From NCBI GenBank assembly GCA_036852015.1, contig JAANDG010000049.1, forward strand, positions 186,001 to 250,000: DNA of 64,000 nucleotides. The letters are read 5' to 3'. The notes below the pieces were generated by a model. The model saw only the letters and a program-made list of their open reading frames with translations, had not been told where the DNA came from and made no database searches. The stretch's first letter is position 1; each line of letters begins with the position of its first letter. This stretch comes from Pelodera strongyloides. Its lineage: Eukaryota; Nematoda; Chromadorea; Rhabditida; Rhabditidae. Both the position numbers and the translations under genes were made by a program. Below, one piece after another: positions 11,901 to 24,000 of the stretch.

Positions 11901-14389
11901 CACAACTGGGCGTTACCTAAGGGTCGTTAAATTGCCCTTGTTTTTTGTAGGGTTCTAAAATGATGGGGTGGGATTATTCACCTCCAAATGCTCGTCACTT
12001 GAAGGCCCCTCCCTCTTCTATTTCTGTGAATTCTGGAAGAAGAAGTGTGACTTCTGTTGGAGGAAGAACTTCTGACTATGCACGGTCGCGACCCCACTCA
12101 ACTGTGGAGGAAAGAGCCGAGATTACTGTCGCTTTTGCTTTGCAGGTTGGTTTCCGAGTGAGGCTTTTAAAGCGAAGTACCGGCCGGTTTTTGAAACACA
12201 TCCAGTAGTCCAGCATTCTTATGCAGCTTATGTAAGTGAACATAAATTAGAATAAAAAAATGAGCAATCGAGCTAAATTTGTGCAAATAAGTAAGAATCC
12301 ACGATGAGTTTCAGTTTCAAAATCCTGCCGTTGTTTCGCTTCAAGTTTAATCTTCATTTTTTCTCTCTTTCGGGTACGGACTGTATCGATAATCGTATAC
12401 ACTCCGTAAGCGTTTGATGCTTATTTTATATATGTTAGTTGCTAATATAATGAAGCAATAGTATGAGAGTAATTAAATATTACGACCGATGGAGTTATTC
12501 GATGACCGATGGAGTTATTCGATGACCGATGGAGTTATTCGACGTAATTGTTAAGGTTGGTATTTCAGCTTAAAAGAGTGATTGACCGTGGCTATGTTCG
12601 TACGTCGGCAATCGAGAATGCTGGACCGGAGAAAGTACATACTCTGAGCCAGTTGTTGGCTACGGTGTCTCGGTGAGGGTTCTTAGTTCTTCACTTGCTT
12701 TACTTAGATCTTAGATCATTTTTCTTTGTTCGAGGTTCGAAGTTGTTTTGTTTTTGGGAATGTAATCTCATCGCAGCAGTCGGTATCGCGTTGGCGTTAA
12801 TCAGCCGACGAGAAAGATAAAGAGTACCGGGTTATATCAACCGAATCCGCAGAAACAGTTCGTCGGGTCCGGTTCATTTCTGAATCCGGACGAACTGGCC
12901 TTTAAACTTCCCCGAGGCCAATTTTCTGGGGAAGCCCGAAGCCGAGAAAATTGGCCTTCGAGCGTTACCTAATTCCTTTGACCTGCCTGTGACTGACTGT
13001 CTAATTGCAGCATGGACAAAGTCGAAAAGTCTATGGAAGAGCTGTGTGTTATGATTGGTGGAAATCCGACGTTCCAGGTTAGTTTGCGAATTTTGTAACT
13101 TCTATACAATGGGTGTGGTGCATAGGTGCATTCTTGGAATTAAGTTGTCGAACCAACAGTATCTATCTGTATGATGTTTTGGAGGCAGTGGGAGAGGGAA
13201 TCCTTGAAGGGGCAGCGACTGGTAAAGCGTTATATTGTTGTTGTAAACGCCTAATTCCGTTTCAGCCTCATGTGGATCGCATGAACCAGGAACTCGCAGA
13301 TATCAAACTTGAGGTGAAAATGTTGCAGAGCAAGTTGGAAGAGCCTTCACAGGTATTGACGGTTTTCAGTTTCGTAGACCTCTTTTGCATTGCGTTCTCC
13401 CTAAATACAGTGCATTAATGTTTTCGGGATTGGAATTGGAAATATGTATAGTAAGTAATATCTTGTCTACATTAATTATCAACACATCCTTATCTATATC
13501 CTACATTGTCATTTCAGGCTCCAGCTTGCGCCAGTGTATCGCGGCTGGCTCAGTGGACACGCGGCGAAAGTCGTGCGCGGCAGTCAGGTAGCTCAGCGAC
13601 CGTGTTTTCGACGGACTCTACTGAGTCCTTCACGGCATCAGCATCTAGTCCTCCCAATTTTGAGGTTAATTTCTCTTTTCTATTTTTCCTCTTGCTCGTA
13701 TTTATTTGCGTGGCGGGTGGCATAGGTAAAAATCGAAAATGTATGGGCCCGCGCCTGGCTCCTAGAGCGCGTGTCGGAGCGGCCCATTCGACAAGCTATA
13801 CATAAATTAATATGGCACTTTCATTTTGTTAGTGATAGCTGGTGACGTCACCATCGAATATCGTCTATGAACATGAAAACAAAACGAAGGCCTATATTGC
13901 AGTGTTCTCCGTTCGACGTGAGTACACTGGGTTCGAGTCTGGGAGGCATCGCCGGATTCTACGAACATAATGAGGACATTGATCAGACAATTATTCAACA
14001 CACAGGTACCGTTTTTTTTCTCAGTTTTTTCTTTCTTGAACAATTCAAACTTCAAATCATTATCTGTGAAAATTTCATAAGAGGAATATATCTGTTTGGG
14101 CAGTTAAGTTGTGCGTTGTGCGTTGTGAGAGTTAGAGAAAACGTAAACAAGTCGGTTAGCAAAGAGGCAAAGTGACGTATTGTTATACTTGTGTGAATTA
14201 TGACGTCATTTTTCGTTACTTGATGAAAATTGTGTAACGACGATAATACAAGGTGAGAGAGAGAGGGGGTTGTAGAGTTGAGAGGTTTGGTTTTACCTTT
14301 CCAACATAACAAAACTGTTTTGTTTATTTACAGTTGTTGAAGACGAGACGTTCATTTCACCTGCCGCCACTGCCTATAATCCGTTCTAG
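8980..14389 (+). CDS. Unrecognised low-complexity and coiled-coil protein, 507 aa, 13 exons
   Basis: Exons: 8980-9117, 9393-9489, 9742-9893, 10305-10406, 10645-10827, 11132-11224, 11951-12145, 12569-12672, 13011-13077, 13266-13352, 13518-13664, 13903-14005 and 14334-14389. All phases fit (1524 nt). Residues 1-255 are rich in Pro, Asn, His, Arg and aromatic residues with recurring PNPNQ. Residues 256-310 are Ser/Arg-rich. About 305-405 is predicted helical, starting VEERAEITVAFALQLKRV and ending in a short coiled coil (MNQELADIKLEVKMLQSKLE). The last 100 residues are Ser/Thr-rich and end in YNPF. There is no signal peptide or membrane segment, so it is probably nuclear or cytoplasmic. The disordered-plus-coiled-coil layout resembles scaffold or condensate proteins of the nematode germ line, but that is a guess and I assign no name. 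A possible 17 nt micro-exon near 11685 would break the frame and was left out. Confidence 0.85.
9958..10069 (+). repeat. 56 bp tandem duplication in intron 3
   Basis: The unit starting CCGCCGGCAATATTAATTAA occurs at 9958 and again at 10014 with almost no differences, so the duplication is recent. Confidence 0.85.
12167..12290 (+). mobile_element. Half copy of the TTAA short inverted-repeat element
   Basis: It begins TTAAAGCGAAGTACCGGCCG and continues with GTTTTTGAAACACATC and the internal word CATAAATTAGAATAAAAAA, matching one half of the elements at 29383, 51965 and 61289. The second terminal repeat is missing. It sits 21 bp after exon 7 of the host gene. Confidence 0.75.
12483..12542 (+). 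repeat. Three tandem copies of a 22 bp unit in intron 7
   Basis: ACCGATGGAGTTATTCGATG is repeated three times, the last copy ending in CGACG. The copies are practically identical. Confidence 0.9.
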
Positions 14390-15826
14390 TCTCATATTTC
14401 TGAAAAGTGAGTGATTTGCGTTTCCTTTGCAATTTGGGACTTGCCTTCACTACTGTAGACCGTTCGTTGTGATTCGCTCATGTGATCTGCTTGCTTATAT
14501 ATTCTCACATTGATATATTGTTGTGATCATTTTACTTGCGAACCTCTTGTCATTATTATCATATTTTCATCTTTAGCATGTTTATTTTCATATTTATACA
14601 TTTGTTATGTTTTATGCCAATTTTGTGTGTACTGCCGCTCTCGTTTGATGTTGGTTTGTCACTTATTGATTGATTGATTGATTTTTGAGATAATTACAAT
14701 TGCCTCCAATCGATAATTTATTTACCAACACCGGACTTATTGAAGTGTATTTTTTCTCTCACCATTTTGCCGGGTCATTATGATTAACTCTTAGGGTAAC
14801 TAGCTATTTTGGTACACTTTTCGGGTGATTTATTCAATGACTGGTCTGTGTCGTGTATATTCAATTATTGCAATTATTAGGATATCTTTTCTTTTGTCGT
14901 TCTTTGCTCTTCACTTGATACTCATTGTATACTTGTGGGTGTGCAGTGTGATTTGATGAGACTTGGTAGTTACTGCTAAATGGTTGTAAGGTCTTACATT
15001 CTATTCTACAGTGTAGTTCGGATCATGATTTACTTGTAGGTTACCGTCGTGGTTTTGACTAGGATGTTTTTGTAGAACTGTAGGGTAGGATTATCGATTA
15101 TGATGTGACGAGACAATTTTGGTGCCTTTTATTAGCATTGATATCAGTATTCGTTATCCCTGTGTATTTTGCTTTGCTAATGCTTTTTAGTTTAATCACT
15201 TTATTTCAATGTTGTATTTTGCTACCTAGGTGTCATATTCGTAGGAAGCATGTTTTTATGGTTTATGGTTTCACAAATGTGCATTTTGTTGTCTTCTGGT
15301 CCTTGATTTTGTTTTTATTTGTATGATCTTGATATTGATTCTCAGTTTGTTATGTGTTTGTCTTCAGTATTACTATCGCTTTAGTTTACTTGGGTACTGT
15401 TTTTTTCGGATCTGTTTATGGACGTGCTAATTATTGGTGATAGATTGATGGTGTCGTAGTATTTTTCTATTTTTTATAAGTAAAAAATTGCAATTAAGCA
15501 TTCGTTTCCACCTGTGTTTTATTGTCTATGAACATATTTACATTACTTTGTATTTGGAGATTTTGATGTAAAGAATGTTTTGTGGTTATAAACTAGAATA
15601 AACAAATATATGAAAGGAAATGAGGTAGAGGGTAAAGGTCATATGAAAGTAGTTGGCTTACAATTAGTCAATTGATTATTTTAATTATGTATAGCCACCG
15701 CAGGTCGTTTCTGATTATTCAAGTGTGAGAAGTGGTGGTAAGCGGTCTGTATCTGGAGCCTTTGCGTGAGAAATTGAAGATGATGAGTGTCCAGTTTTAA
15801 TCAAATATTCAAGAGCTTGCGAACAT
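14390..15826. other. Convergent intergenic region, T-rich on the plus strand
   Basis: It lies between the 3' ends of the plus-strand gene at 8980-14389 and the minus-strand GTPase. The plus strand is T-rich throughout (14400-15500) with no exon recognised. A possible AATAAA occurs near 15597. Confidence 0.5.
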
Positions 15827-17829
15827 TTATAGAAAACAACACATGTTTTCCGGCTTTGTTGGGTACCATTGATCTGGGTGTGTTGGCTGATCCAACGTCC
15901 TCCTCATACCGGAGATGTAACGGATCTGGGAAACGAGCTCGTCGAAAATCTGAAAATTTGATTTCAATGATTTTCTAACCAACTGTAGGTAATAAAAGTG
16001 GAGACGGACGCAATTTTGTGATTTTTGCCAGTGGGGAATGGGGTATGAAGGCGATACACAAATGTGTAATACATTCGCAGTGCGCCTCTTTATTATCACA
16101 GGAATTGACAGGAAACCAAAAACTCCAAAAAAATCGGATCATATCGTAGTCACACCAAAAAAAACTCCGATCATGCTCCAAGAAAACTCCGATTCTAGTG
16201 ATCCGAGTCTTTTTGGAGCATGATCGATTTTTTTTGTTGTTTTCCAATACTATGATGCTGACTCTCACCTTAGGAACCAGATGTGTGTGCACCAAGTAAC
16301 TATCTTGGTGAGGTGAACTTCTAAAACAAAAACTATCTCACCTCAACAACGTTTATATTGAGTGCGGCGGAGGATTCGGCAAATGAACACTGCATCTGTG
16401 CGGAGAGGGCGGCGCCCCTTTCATGGGAGACCGAACGGAGGAGCGAGTCCATCTGGGCACCCACCAGCACCCGGGCTACCTGAATAAGCATAGACATAGC
16501 AGATTTTGAACTTAGAGAGGTTGGTGACCTTTAGTAGTTACCTAGGTACTGTGTCTGTTCTGAAGTTCTGTGGCCGTATGCACGAACGCGCCTGGAAGCT
16601 CCCAGCCTCCCAGTGGGATGTGAGAGAAAGCGAGGGATCACAGGAATCAGAGACACACAGAGTCAAATTCTCCCAACCGGGGAAGCTCCCACAGTTCGTG
16701 CAAACGGTCACTAAAGTTCTGGACTATCCCATATAATTGCCCAAAAATCGCCATTATATTGGCTAGTATGTAATTGACTGCTTTACTGAGAACTTCTACT
16801 TTGTAATGAAACTTAGAGATTGCAATTAAGGAAATTGAACCTGGAATTTCCTTTTACTAATTAGTAATTGCCTACCCCCATCGGTCCTCTAATTCGTGCA
16901 ATTGTGAGTAATAGTCTCTCGGCTTCTTCATAGGATTTTTCACTACGTACGGAATAAAGAACTGCGAATGCGTCTGCAGTCTGAATATATCTCTCCAACA
17001 TTCCCGGAAATTGTTCCTGAAAATTTATATTTAAAATAGAAACTTTAAAGGGGATATAGCACATGGTTTTGTGGAGTTTATACTGTAATTGCATTCCTAT
17101 AAATGTTAGCGTTGCTATTTTCAGCATTTCGGGGAAAACAGTACTATTTCCACTAAATGTTGTGCTTCCCTCTGTGTTATTGAGTGTTTTTGTGTTTTCG
17201 ATATTATTTTGTTTGGAGCATTGGAGATTGGAGGGCAGATGTGTTGTCCATACTATAGCTAACTAGAGCAAGGAAACTATAAAAAATGCGGTCAAGATAT
17301 TTGAGAGTGAGGAGGAAAACAACATGTTATGAATGAGAAATTGACTTGTCCAAAGTTAGAGGACAATGTTGTTCTATTTTTTTTTTGATTACCGTCGAAG
17401 AGGATACTGTAACACCTGAACTAGAAAAATCGGTCAACATCTCTGTAGTTGTGCTGACTCTACTCGACTGTAGTTGTGCTGACTCTACTCGACTCTACTC
17501 CCTTACTGTGCTCCAATAATATAACAGTCGTATTCCAGCAGCTCTGATAATGGTTCTCATTTCCTCCAAACTTCCAAACCCGTAATTTTTAAACCACTTA
17601 ACATAAGTTCAATTCAATTTTCTCTATGTTTATTTGTTGGTGGGTGATTCGATTGCCTGACTCCTGATCAAAAGGTTCCTTAATGGAATACAATGGAATA
17701 GGAAGTTCCTATTCCATTGTATTCCGTTGAAACCAGATTTCGAATTAACACAGAAGATATCAGCGGGATCGGAACGGGAGTGGCAAACTTGTTCGCTTAG
17801 CAAGAGGGCAAGCATCCCAGGGAAGGGGA

Positions 17830-17862
<33 letters not shown>

Positions 17863-18594
17863 GTGAGTGAGAGAGAAGATAAAGAGAGATATGTGATATG
17901 AAGAGAGAGGGCTGATAGAGAGAACTCTGATAAGATTGCGCATATCTTTGTCCTTCGGAGCCTTAGCAACATTGTTGTTGTATCCAAAGAAAGGGATAGT
18001 GTGGTGTCCATTTCAGTTACTAAAGACTAAAGCGACACTTCATGTGGTTGAAACGCATGTTGTACACCCGCTTCACATGTAATAAATGAAAAATGTATTC
18101 CATTCTGTGTCGGAAATGCACACAAGGAAAATTTGCATATTATACACAATTAAACATAATGGACAGTAACCACGCACCCTTCCTGCAGTATCCACTATTT
18201 CCAATTGAACTGGGGCTCCACCACAGAAAAATGTCTTTTTTAAAGTTTCTTCTACAGTAGGCTCATATTTATCGTTATATGTGCCGTGTACAAAACGATG
18301 AACCTTAATATAACATTTTATGATTTATTTTAGTTTACAATTTACTTCCATAATCGATTCATCATTAACTTCCATAAGCGTTCGCGTAACGATAAGAGAA
18401 TTTTTTTCGTTTTGATTATTCAGTGGTTTCTCATAAGATTGGAGGTCATAAGAAGCGAAAGACAAAATGGTTACAAATATATGCCAACTAACAAAATCGA
18501 AAAAGTAGCTTCACCAAGCTTGACAATGACCAACCAGTGTAGTTTTTCCCGAAGCTGGACCACCCAAGACGGCTACGCGATATTTCTCCTTCAT
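15827..18594 (-). CDS. Divergent Rap/Ras-like small GTPase, 195 aa, 5 exons
   Basis: Exons on the minus strand: 18594-18535, 18303-18178, 17016-16876, 16479-16342 and 15949-15827; phases close to 195 residues, the normal Ras length. The P-loop reads GGPASGKT (11-18), switch I contains YEPTVEET (33-40), G3 is DTAGREQF (58-65), and the C-terminus ends ENMCCFL, a CAAX-type prenylation site with Leu favouring geranylgeranyl. The EQF after DTAG and the switch I sequence are closest to Rap. Departures, in Ras numbering: Gly12 is Pro, Gly13 is Ala, position 61 is Arg, the NKxD base-recognition motif is AQMD, and SAK is SAA. Nucleotide binding and hydrolysis are therefore probably abnormal. The splice sites and the length are intact, so it is not an obvious pseudogene. 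The start follows an acceptor (TATTCCAG) 13 bp upstream. The likely site of action is the cytoplasmic face of membranes. Confidence 0.92.
16128..16235. repeat. Short hairpin related to the 5.7 kb fold-back element
   Basis: AATCGGATCATATCG and CTCCGATCATGCTCC mirror GGAGCATGATCGA after a central GATTCTAGTGATCCGAG. The same words (GGAGCATGATCGGAG) occur in both arms of the element at 5709-8451. It lies in the last intron of the GTPase gene. Confidence 0.6.
17819..17880 (+). repeat. GA-rich microsatellite
   Basis: Runs of GAGAGAGA with minor interruptions, inside the second intron of the GTPase gene. The translated minus-strand frame (SLSLSS repeats) is an artefact of this run. Confidence 0.9.
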
Positions 18595-21007
18595 TGTTTA
18601 TATGTGACTGGAATACTAATATTAACTTAAAGCTACCAATGCCTTCTAATTCATAATTGAATCGGTTACAAATGAGACTGCAAATGACAAGTAAATATCT
18701 GCCAACAAGTTTCAATCGGTAATGCAATTTTGAGGCTTCATTTCTTGTAAATTGCAAAGTACAATGCGGTATTCATTACGTCAAACAGTTGAGGGCTCGA
18801 TAGATAAAAGAGGCAACCGAAATTGAGATTTGAGATGGAATTTTGGCGGAGGATAAGGCAAGACTTTGAAGATCTTATAGGGCGTGATCAGTGAATAAAT
18901 TAGGGAGCAGGCCGGCGAGAGACTGACTAGAGACAAGGAGGGGAGGATGAGAGTGCACACAGAAAGGAGAGACAGATGAGAGGAAGGTTTTATATGAGAG
19001 ATTAGAGATTAGAGACTGTGCATGATGTGCAAGATATAGCAGGATATGGCGAGATATGGGCGGAGAAAGAGAAAAGATATGTTAGAAACATAGACAGGCT
19101 GCAAAGGCTTCATTTGATGTTAATATGTTTTGATACACTAAATAATTCGCATCAAATGAATGCAATGCAAAAAGCGACCGTTTATTTTGAGCTTGAAATA
19201 TCCGAATTATTTATTTCCATTTCAAGAAATTGAAAAAGTTTGAAAAGCTAGATCAAAAGTTAACAACAAGCATTTTATTGGCCAAGGGTGTCAAGATTGG
19301 CCACGGGTGTCAATTGTGTTTGGTCAAATGGGTCTGTCAAAGTGTGTCAAAAGATCAGACAATCCGTTTTCAGATGCGCAACTCTTGATAAAAAATAAAC
19401 TGTCAATAGCTGAGTGTATCACTCCGATTCACCACGAAAGAATGGAGCGTTCGTAGCAGCGCATTACACGTGCGGTGATGCCATCGCACCGAAATGATTA
19501 GCGCGCACCCGCGATCCAGTGAATTCTCCGCTCCTCACACCAACACGAAGCCTTCCTGCGTCCACACCCACACTTTGCACATTTTCTTATTAGATGAGCT
19601 TCTGAAAGTAGGAGTTCACAACAATTTGCAAAAAAACAATAGAAATGATCTGCGACTACGATAAGATGTGAGTAACACAGTAGGTAATGCACAAGCTTTA
19701 TCGAAAAGTAACAGATGGATTAATATAGGGAGCGGCCGCTCTCCTCGCGTCTCGCGGGGTCGTCCTGGTGGCTTTCCTCTCAGGTCGAACGAGGGCTTCG
19801 TCACTCTAAAAATAGTTTATTAGTATATGTTGATATTCAATTATCGGATATGTTTATATTTGAATTCTTATCTGTCCGGGAAATAAGGCAGAATTTGATT
19901 ACGTATTGTGACGTTTGAAAGTATAATATCCAGATAAATGGTGAAAGAATAAATTAAGGGTACGGTATTGGGTACGATATAATTGGTTATAATTTGTGTG
20001 AGATCTAATGGTGCCTACCATTTACACAACCAGTTTTTACCTTGTCGACGTCTTGTTGTCGACACACTGTGAAAAGGACAGGGTTCGATTCTAATGTTGT
20101 AAAAAAAATGTTTGAGGCAAAGTCTTTATAAAGAGCTGACCGATATACGTTCTTTGCCAATTGTTTTATTAGCAGACTTCTGTCTCGCCAATTTACCCTC
20201 ACACCAGAGAAGCCGCAGCATCAGAATATGAATACGTAACACCCAGCAAATTTTCACGTTTAACTTGGAATCTTAAAGTTCGTATTATGTAGTTCCCTAT
20301 ATTGCAAGGCTCCTGACGAGCACTTCACCCGCACGGAAAGTCTACCAAAACGAGATGTACACGTCGCATACTTCAAGAAAGATTCTTACGATGACTCCAC
20401 GAACCATAGCAGTATCTCAACTGGCTATTCTTGTCGTTCTGACATAAGTACATACAAATACCCTACTTATGCTTGTGTATTTCACCTTTTACGTCTCTCT
20501 ATTCCCCTCTCTCTCCCTCTCTCTACTCTCTCTCTCTCTCTCTCTCAACTTATGTCCCAAAATGTGTCCCTGTCCCATTCTAAGGGCCTGAGAAAAGGGC
20601 GTGACTCTATCAACCCATTGGAGCTGTCGCCTCCAGCCATAAGGAAAGAGAAAGAGAGTTTAAAGCATTTCTCACAGGAGGATCATCTCTCTTTCCTTCT
20701 CTTTTCCTCACTACAGCTGATCCACGAAATTATCGATTTGTAGTTTTTATCGATTGTGAGCACTTGCGGATTTGTGATTTAGAAGTTTGGGTATATTTAC
20801 TTTTTTATGTTCCGCATTTTTCCTTGCATGACTGCATGAGACTTTGATAAACAAGAGGTTGAAAATTTAAACAATTATATTTCAGATAATCAATTCTCAA
20901 TGAGCTGTGGAAGGTCTTGGTGTCAATTATTTATCAAGCGCCCATGAATTCAACGATATTTCAACGAATATCACGAAATTATACTCAAAATTGAAATTTG
21001 CTCAAAG
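18595..21007. other. Divergent intergenic region between the GTPase and receptor genes
   Basis: No convincing exon. It contains a purine-rich stretch at 18830-19090, a partial tRNA-like B box (GGGTTCGATTC, near 20081), and a CT-rich run at 20499-20546. Both flanking promoters must lie here, but no site could be assigned. Confidence 0.45.
20499..20546 (+). repeat. CT microsatellite
   Basis: CTCTCT repeats with short interruptions, about 48 bp. Confidence 0.9.
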
Positions 21008-24000
21008 ATGACCACATTTCAACGTCGTTGCCTTCTTTGTATTTCTATTATTTTGTACATAAAAGGTGAGTGGTCATGTTTATTACTAAATTTCTTACTT
21101 ATTTTATTGGTTATCGTTGCTACAACCGGGTACTCTTTATTTTTTTTATCTTTTATTTTTGCGTTCACGGGCAACGCAAACCTATTTTTGTGCACTAAAA
21201 GAGAAAATTCTCTTTTGAAGTTTCACTTCATTCTTATGTCAGTCCCGAACCAGTCACGAACCAGTCTCCAGATGGGTTTTCTCGGTAAAACCATTTAGTG
21301 ACGGACGAACGACGGTTTTTCTGTGGTTTCGGCAATTATTTCGTTTTTCCTGTGATGGGGCTTGGTTTGGTAAATACATCTAACTTGGGGTTAGTCTAGT
21401 ACAACCCAGAATTCCCTCCATTTGCTTTCTTCTGCTACTATTTGTGTATCCTTCTAACGGGGCCACTTGTATTCCTTTACTTCAATTGGTCTTCAGTTTG
21501 GCCCCAAAATGGGTCTCTTAGAGCAGAATTTGGAATTTATGGACACCGAGTGAACGTAAAGAAAAGACAAAAACAACAAAGTACATAACTAAAGAAAAGT
21601 ATTCTTGTGTTCTATCGTTTCGTATTGCTATGATCCATAACCACAAATCCATAACTCGCAAAAACATAGGCACTATACAATAGATTTTTTTGTCATCTTT
21701 GTTTAACTGTTATGTCCACTCACTAATATACAGCATGATCGTAGAGCAAACATGGGTCTTTCACAGTTATTCTGGTGTTTGTTGGACCGAAATTTGAGAC
21801 CATTATCAATTATTTACTATACATCCACACAACGAAGTCAATCTGTTTACTTAGAAAAGAACATTTTCCCTGGATCTTGTCTCATTTTTTATTACTATAC
21901 ATTTTCCTGCACTTTTAGTGTATTATAGTGAAGGGCCATTCACAAGAGCCAAGAAGGATTTAAGTTGGAAATGTGCATGAAAAACGAGTGTGGATTAGTA
22001 GTGGGAGAATGGCAGAGAAAGGGAGAAATAGAGTTGGAGAGAGATTGAGAGGTAAAGAGAGAAGAGAGAGAGAGAGAGAGAAAGAAATAGTTAAAGAAGA
22101 ATAACGAACAGAGGTAGAAATGGGACAGAAAGAGAAATTGAAACATAGAACTTCAATGTTCACTTGTGATTTCTGTCTGTAGCTTGATTGTGAGTTGAAC
22201 GAGCCTCAAAAATGCGCATTGTAAGTGCATATATTGTCGTTGACAGTTGGTCGCCAAAGAAGCATTGACAGATTTTTTTTTGACAGAATACAGCGAAAAT
22301 TGGGGCAATTTATTATTTTACATTGTGATAAGGTGCACAAAAGGAGTTCTCACTCAAAGCTCACGGCAAGATGAGGGTAGTATCTTTATAAGGACCTTTT
22401 TTTTTAGTTGTCACTGTTTCGGGTACAGATGCGGAGGAACGGTTGATGATCGATTTGTTCCGAGGGTAAGTCTATAAGTAAAGATCCTTTAAAAAATATT
22501 TTCCTCAGTTTTACCGTAACAAAGGCCAGAAATTTTATGGTCTGCCCATAAAGAGTGAGTGTATTGCTTGTTTTCAAGTGTACAGTACAAAACACGATTG
22601 CAAGTCACCAGTAAGTCATTCGTTAACTAATAATAGCTCCACGTACTCCTGGGTCATCGAACCATGTGTTGCACGGACAGTATGACTTTTTTCTGGGCTT
22701 AACAATAAACAATTTGTTTATAATTGTTTGAGGTACAATTCCCTCGTGCAACCAATTCACAACAAATCAGACCTGCCGATGGTTGTAAAGATTGCAATGC
22801 AATTGGTACTTTTAGTCAATGTGGTCAGTTTAACTCTTTACACTTTACGCAAAGTTCTCGAGGACTCCGGGCCTTTGCTCAAAATATTTTAACATTATTA
22901 GTAAACAGCTAATAGTCAAACTTTTCATTGAACTTATGCTGAATTCACTTATAATTATTTGAGTTGAAACATTTGAAACTACAACTCGATCTTTTATGAT
23001 GGTGATTTCTCCAACAAAAAAAAAAAGATTTCTTTCAGGATGAAAAAGATCAAATAATGCACACGAACGTCTGGCTGACATTGGTTGGTTTTGAAAAAAT
23101 TATTTTATAAAGCGTTTTCGTTTGAAAGTTCTGTATCCCTTTATTTGCATACTGTTTGTGAGCCAGAAATCCTACGGTAGATTAGGTAGCCTAGCCTACA
23201 AAGAACATTTTCATAAACAAACCTTAGTAGACTAGGAACGAAGGAATTGGATGAACACATTTGTTGATGGTAAATTGGTTTTTTCGTGGGCCATCCCATT
23301 TGGTGACCACTTCGTGACCATGTGGTGACAAATTTTCATCGAAAACCGTCATCAACTGGTCACCAAATGGCCACTAACCAGTCACCAAATGTTTTTTTTT
23401 GTTGATAAAAATAATTTGATGACGTGTCAACGACGGTTTTGTTTCGGCAATTATTGCGGTTTCCTGTGAGGCGTTTTTTATAGCCATTCGAAATTCCATT
23501 TTTCGAGTTCTTTTTCAGAAATGGAAAGATTTGCACCTTCGATGGGATCCTAATGAATACGAAGGAATCCATCAGATACGAGTTGCACCCGACAAGATAT
23601 GGCTTCCCGACATTGTCCTATTCAACAAGTTTGTTTCATTATAAAATTTTGTGATTATTAAATATTATTACATCCGGTGTCGTAGCGGGAGCTGTTGAAC
23701 CCATTACTGCTGACATTCGGGCTAGTAAATCCACTTGTGCAACACATATAGAAACATGTGCCTCCATATGTTGTTTACGATGAATTTATGGTGAGAGATT
23801 GAAAACTGTGCCTTCTGGTTGAAAATGAGGCGTCCTTCCATTATTTCAACACACGTTTCAATATGTGGGCATGGAGATGTGCAACATGCTTTTCAATACG
23901 ATATATGGGAGTAGAGATGTTCAACTTAGTAGTTGTATAATTCTACCTCCTTTGCGATAAACATGTAAACTATATGAACAAATAAACACCAATAATTAAA

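Noticed and set aside
17760..18011. Leu/Ser-repeat minus-strand frame
   Set aside because: It is produced by the GA microsatellite in the GTPase intron.
20005..20110. Possible tRNA around GGGTTCGATTC
   Set aside because: Only a B box is visible; no A box or paired stems at the right distance.
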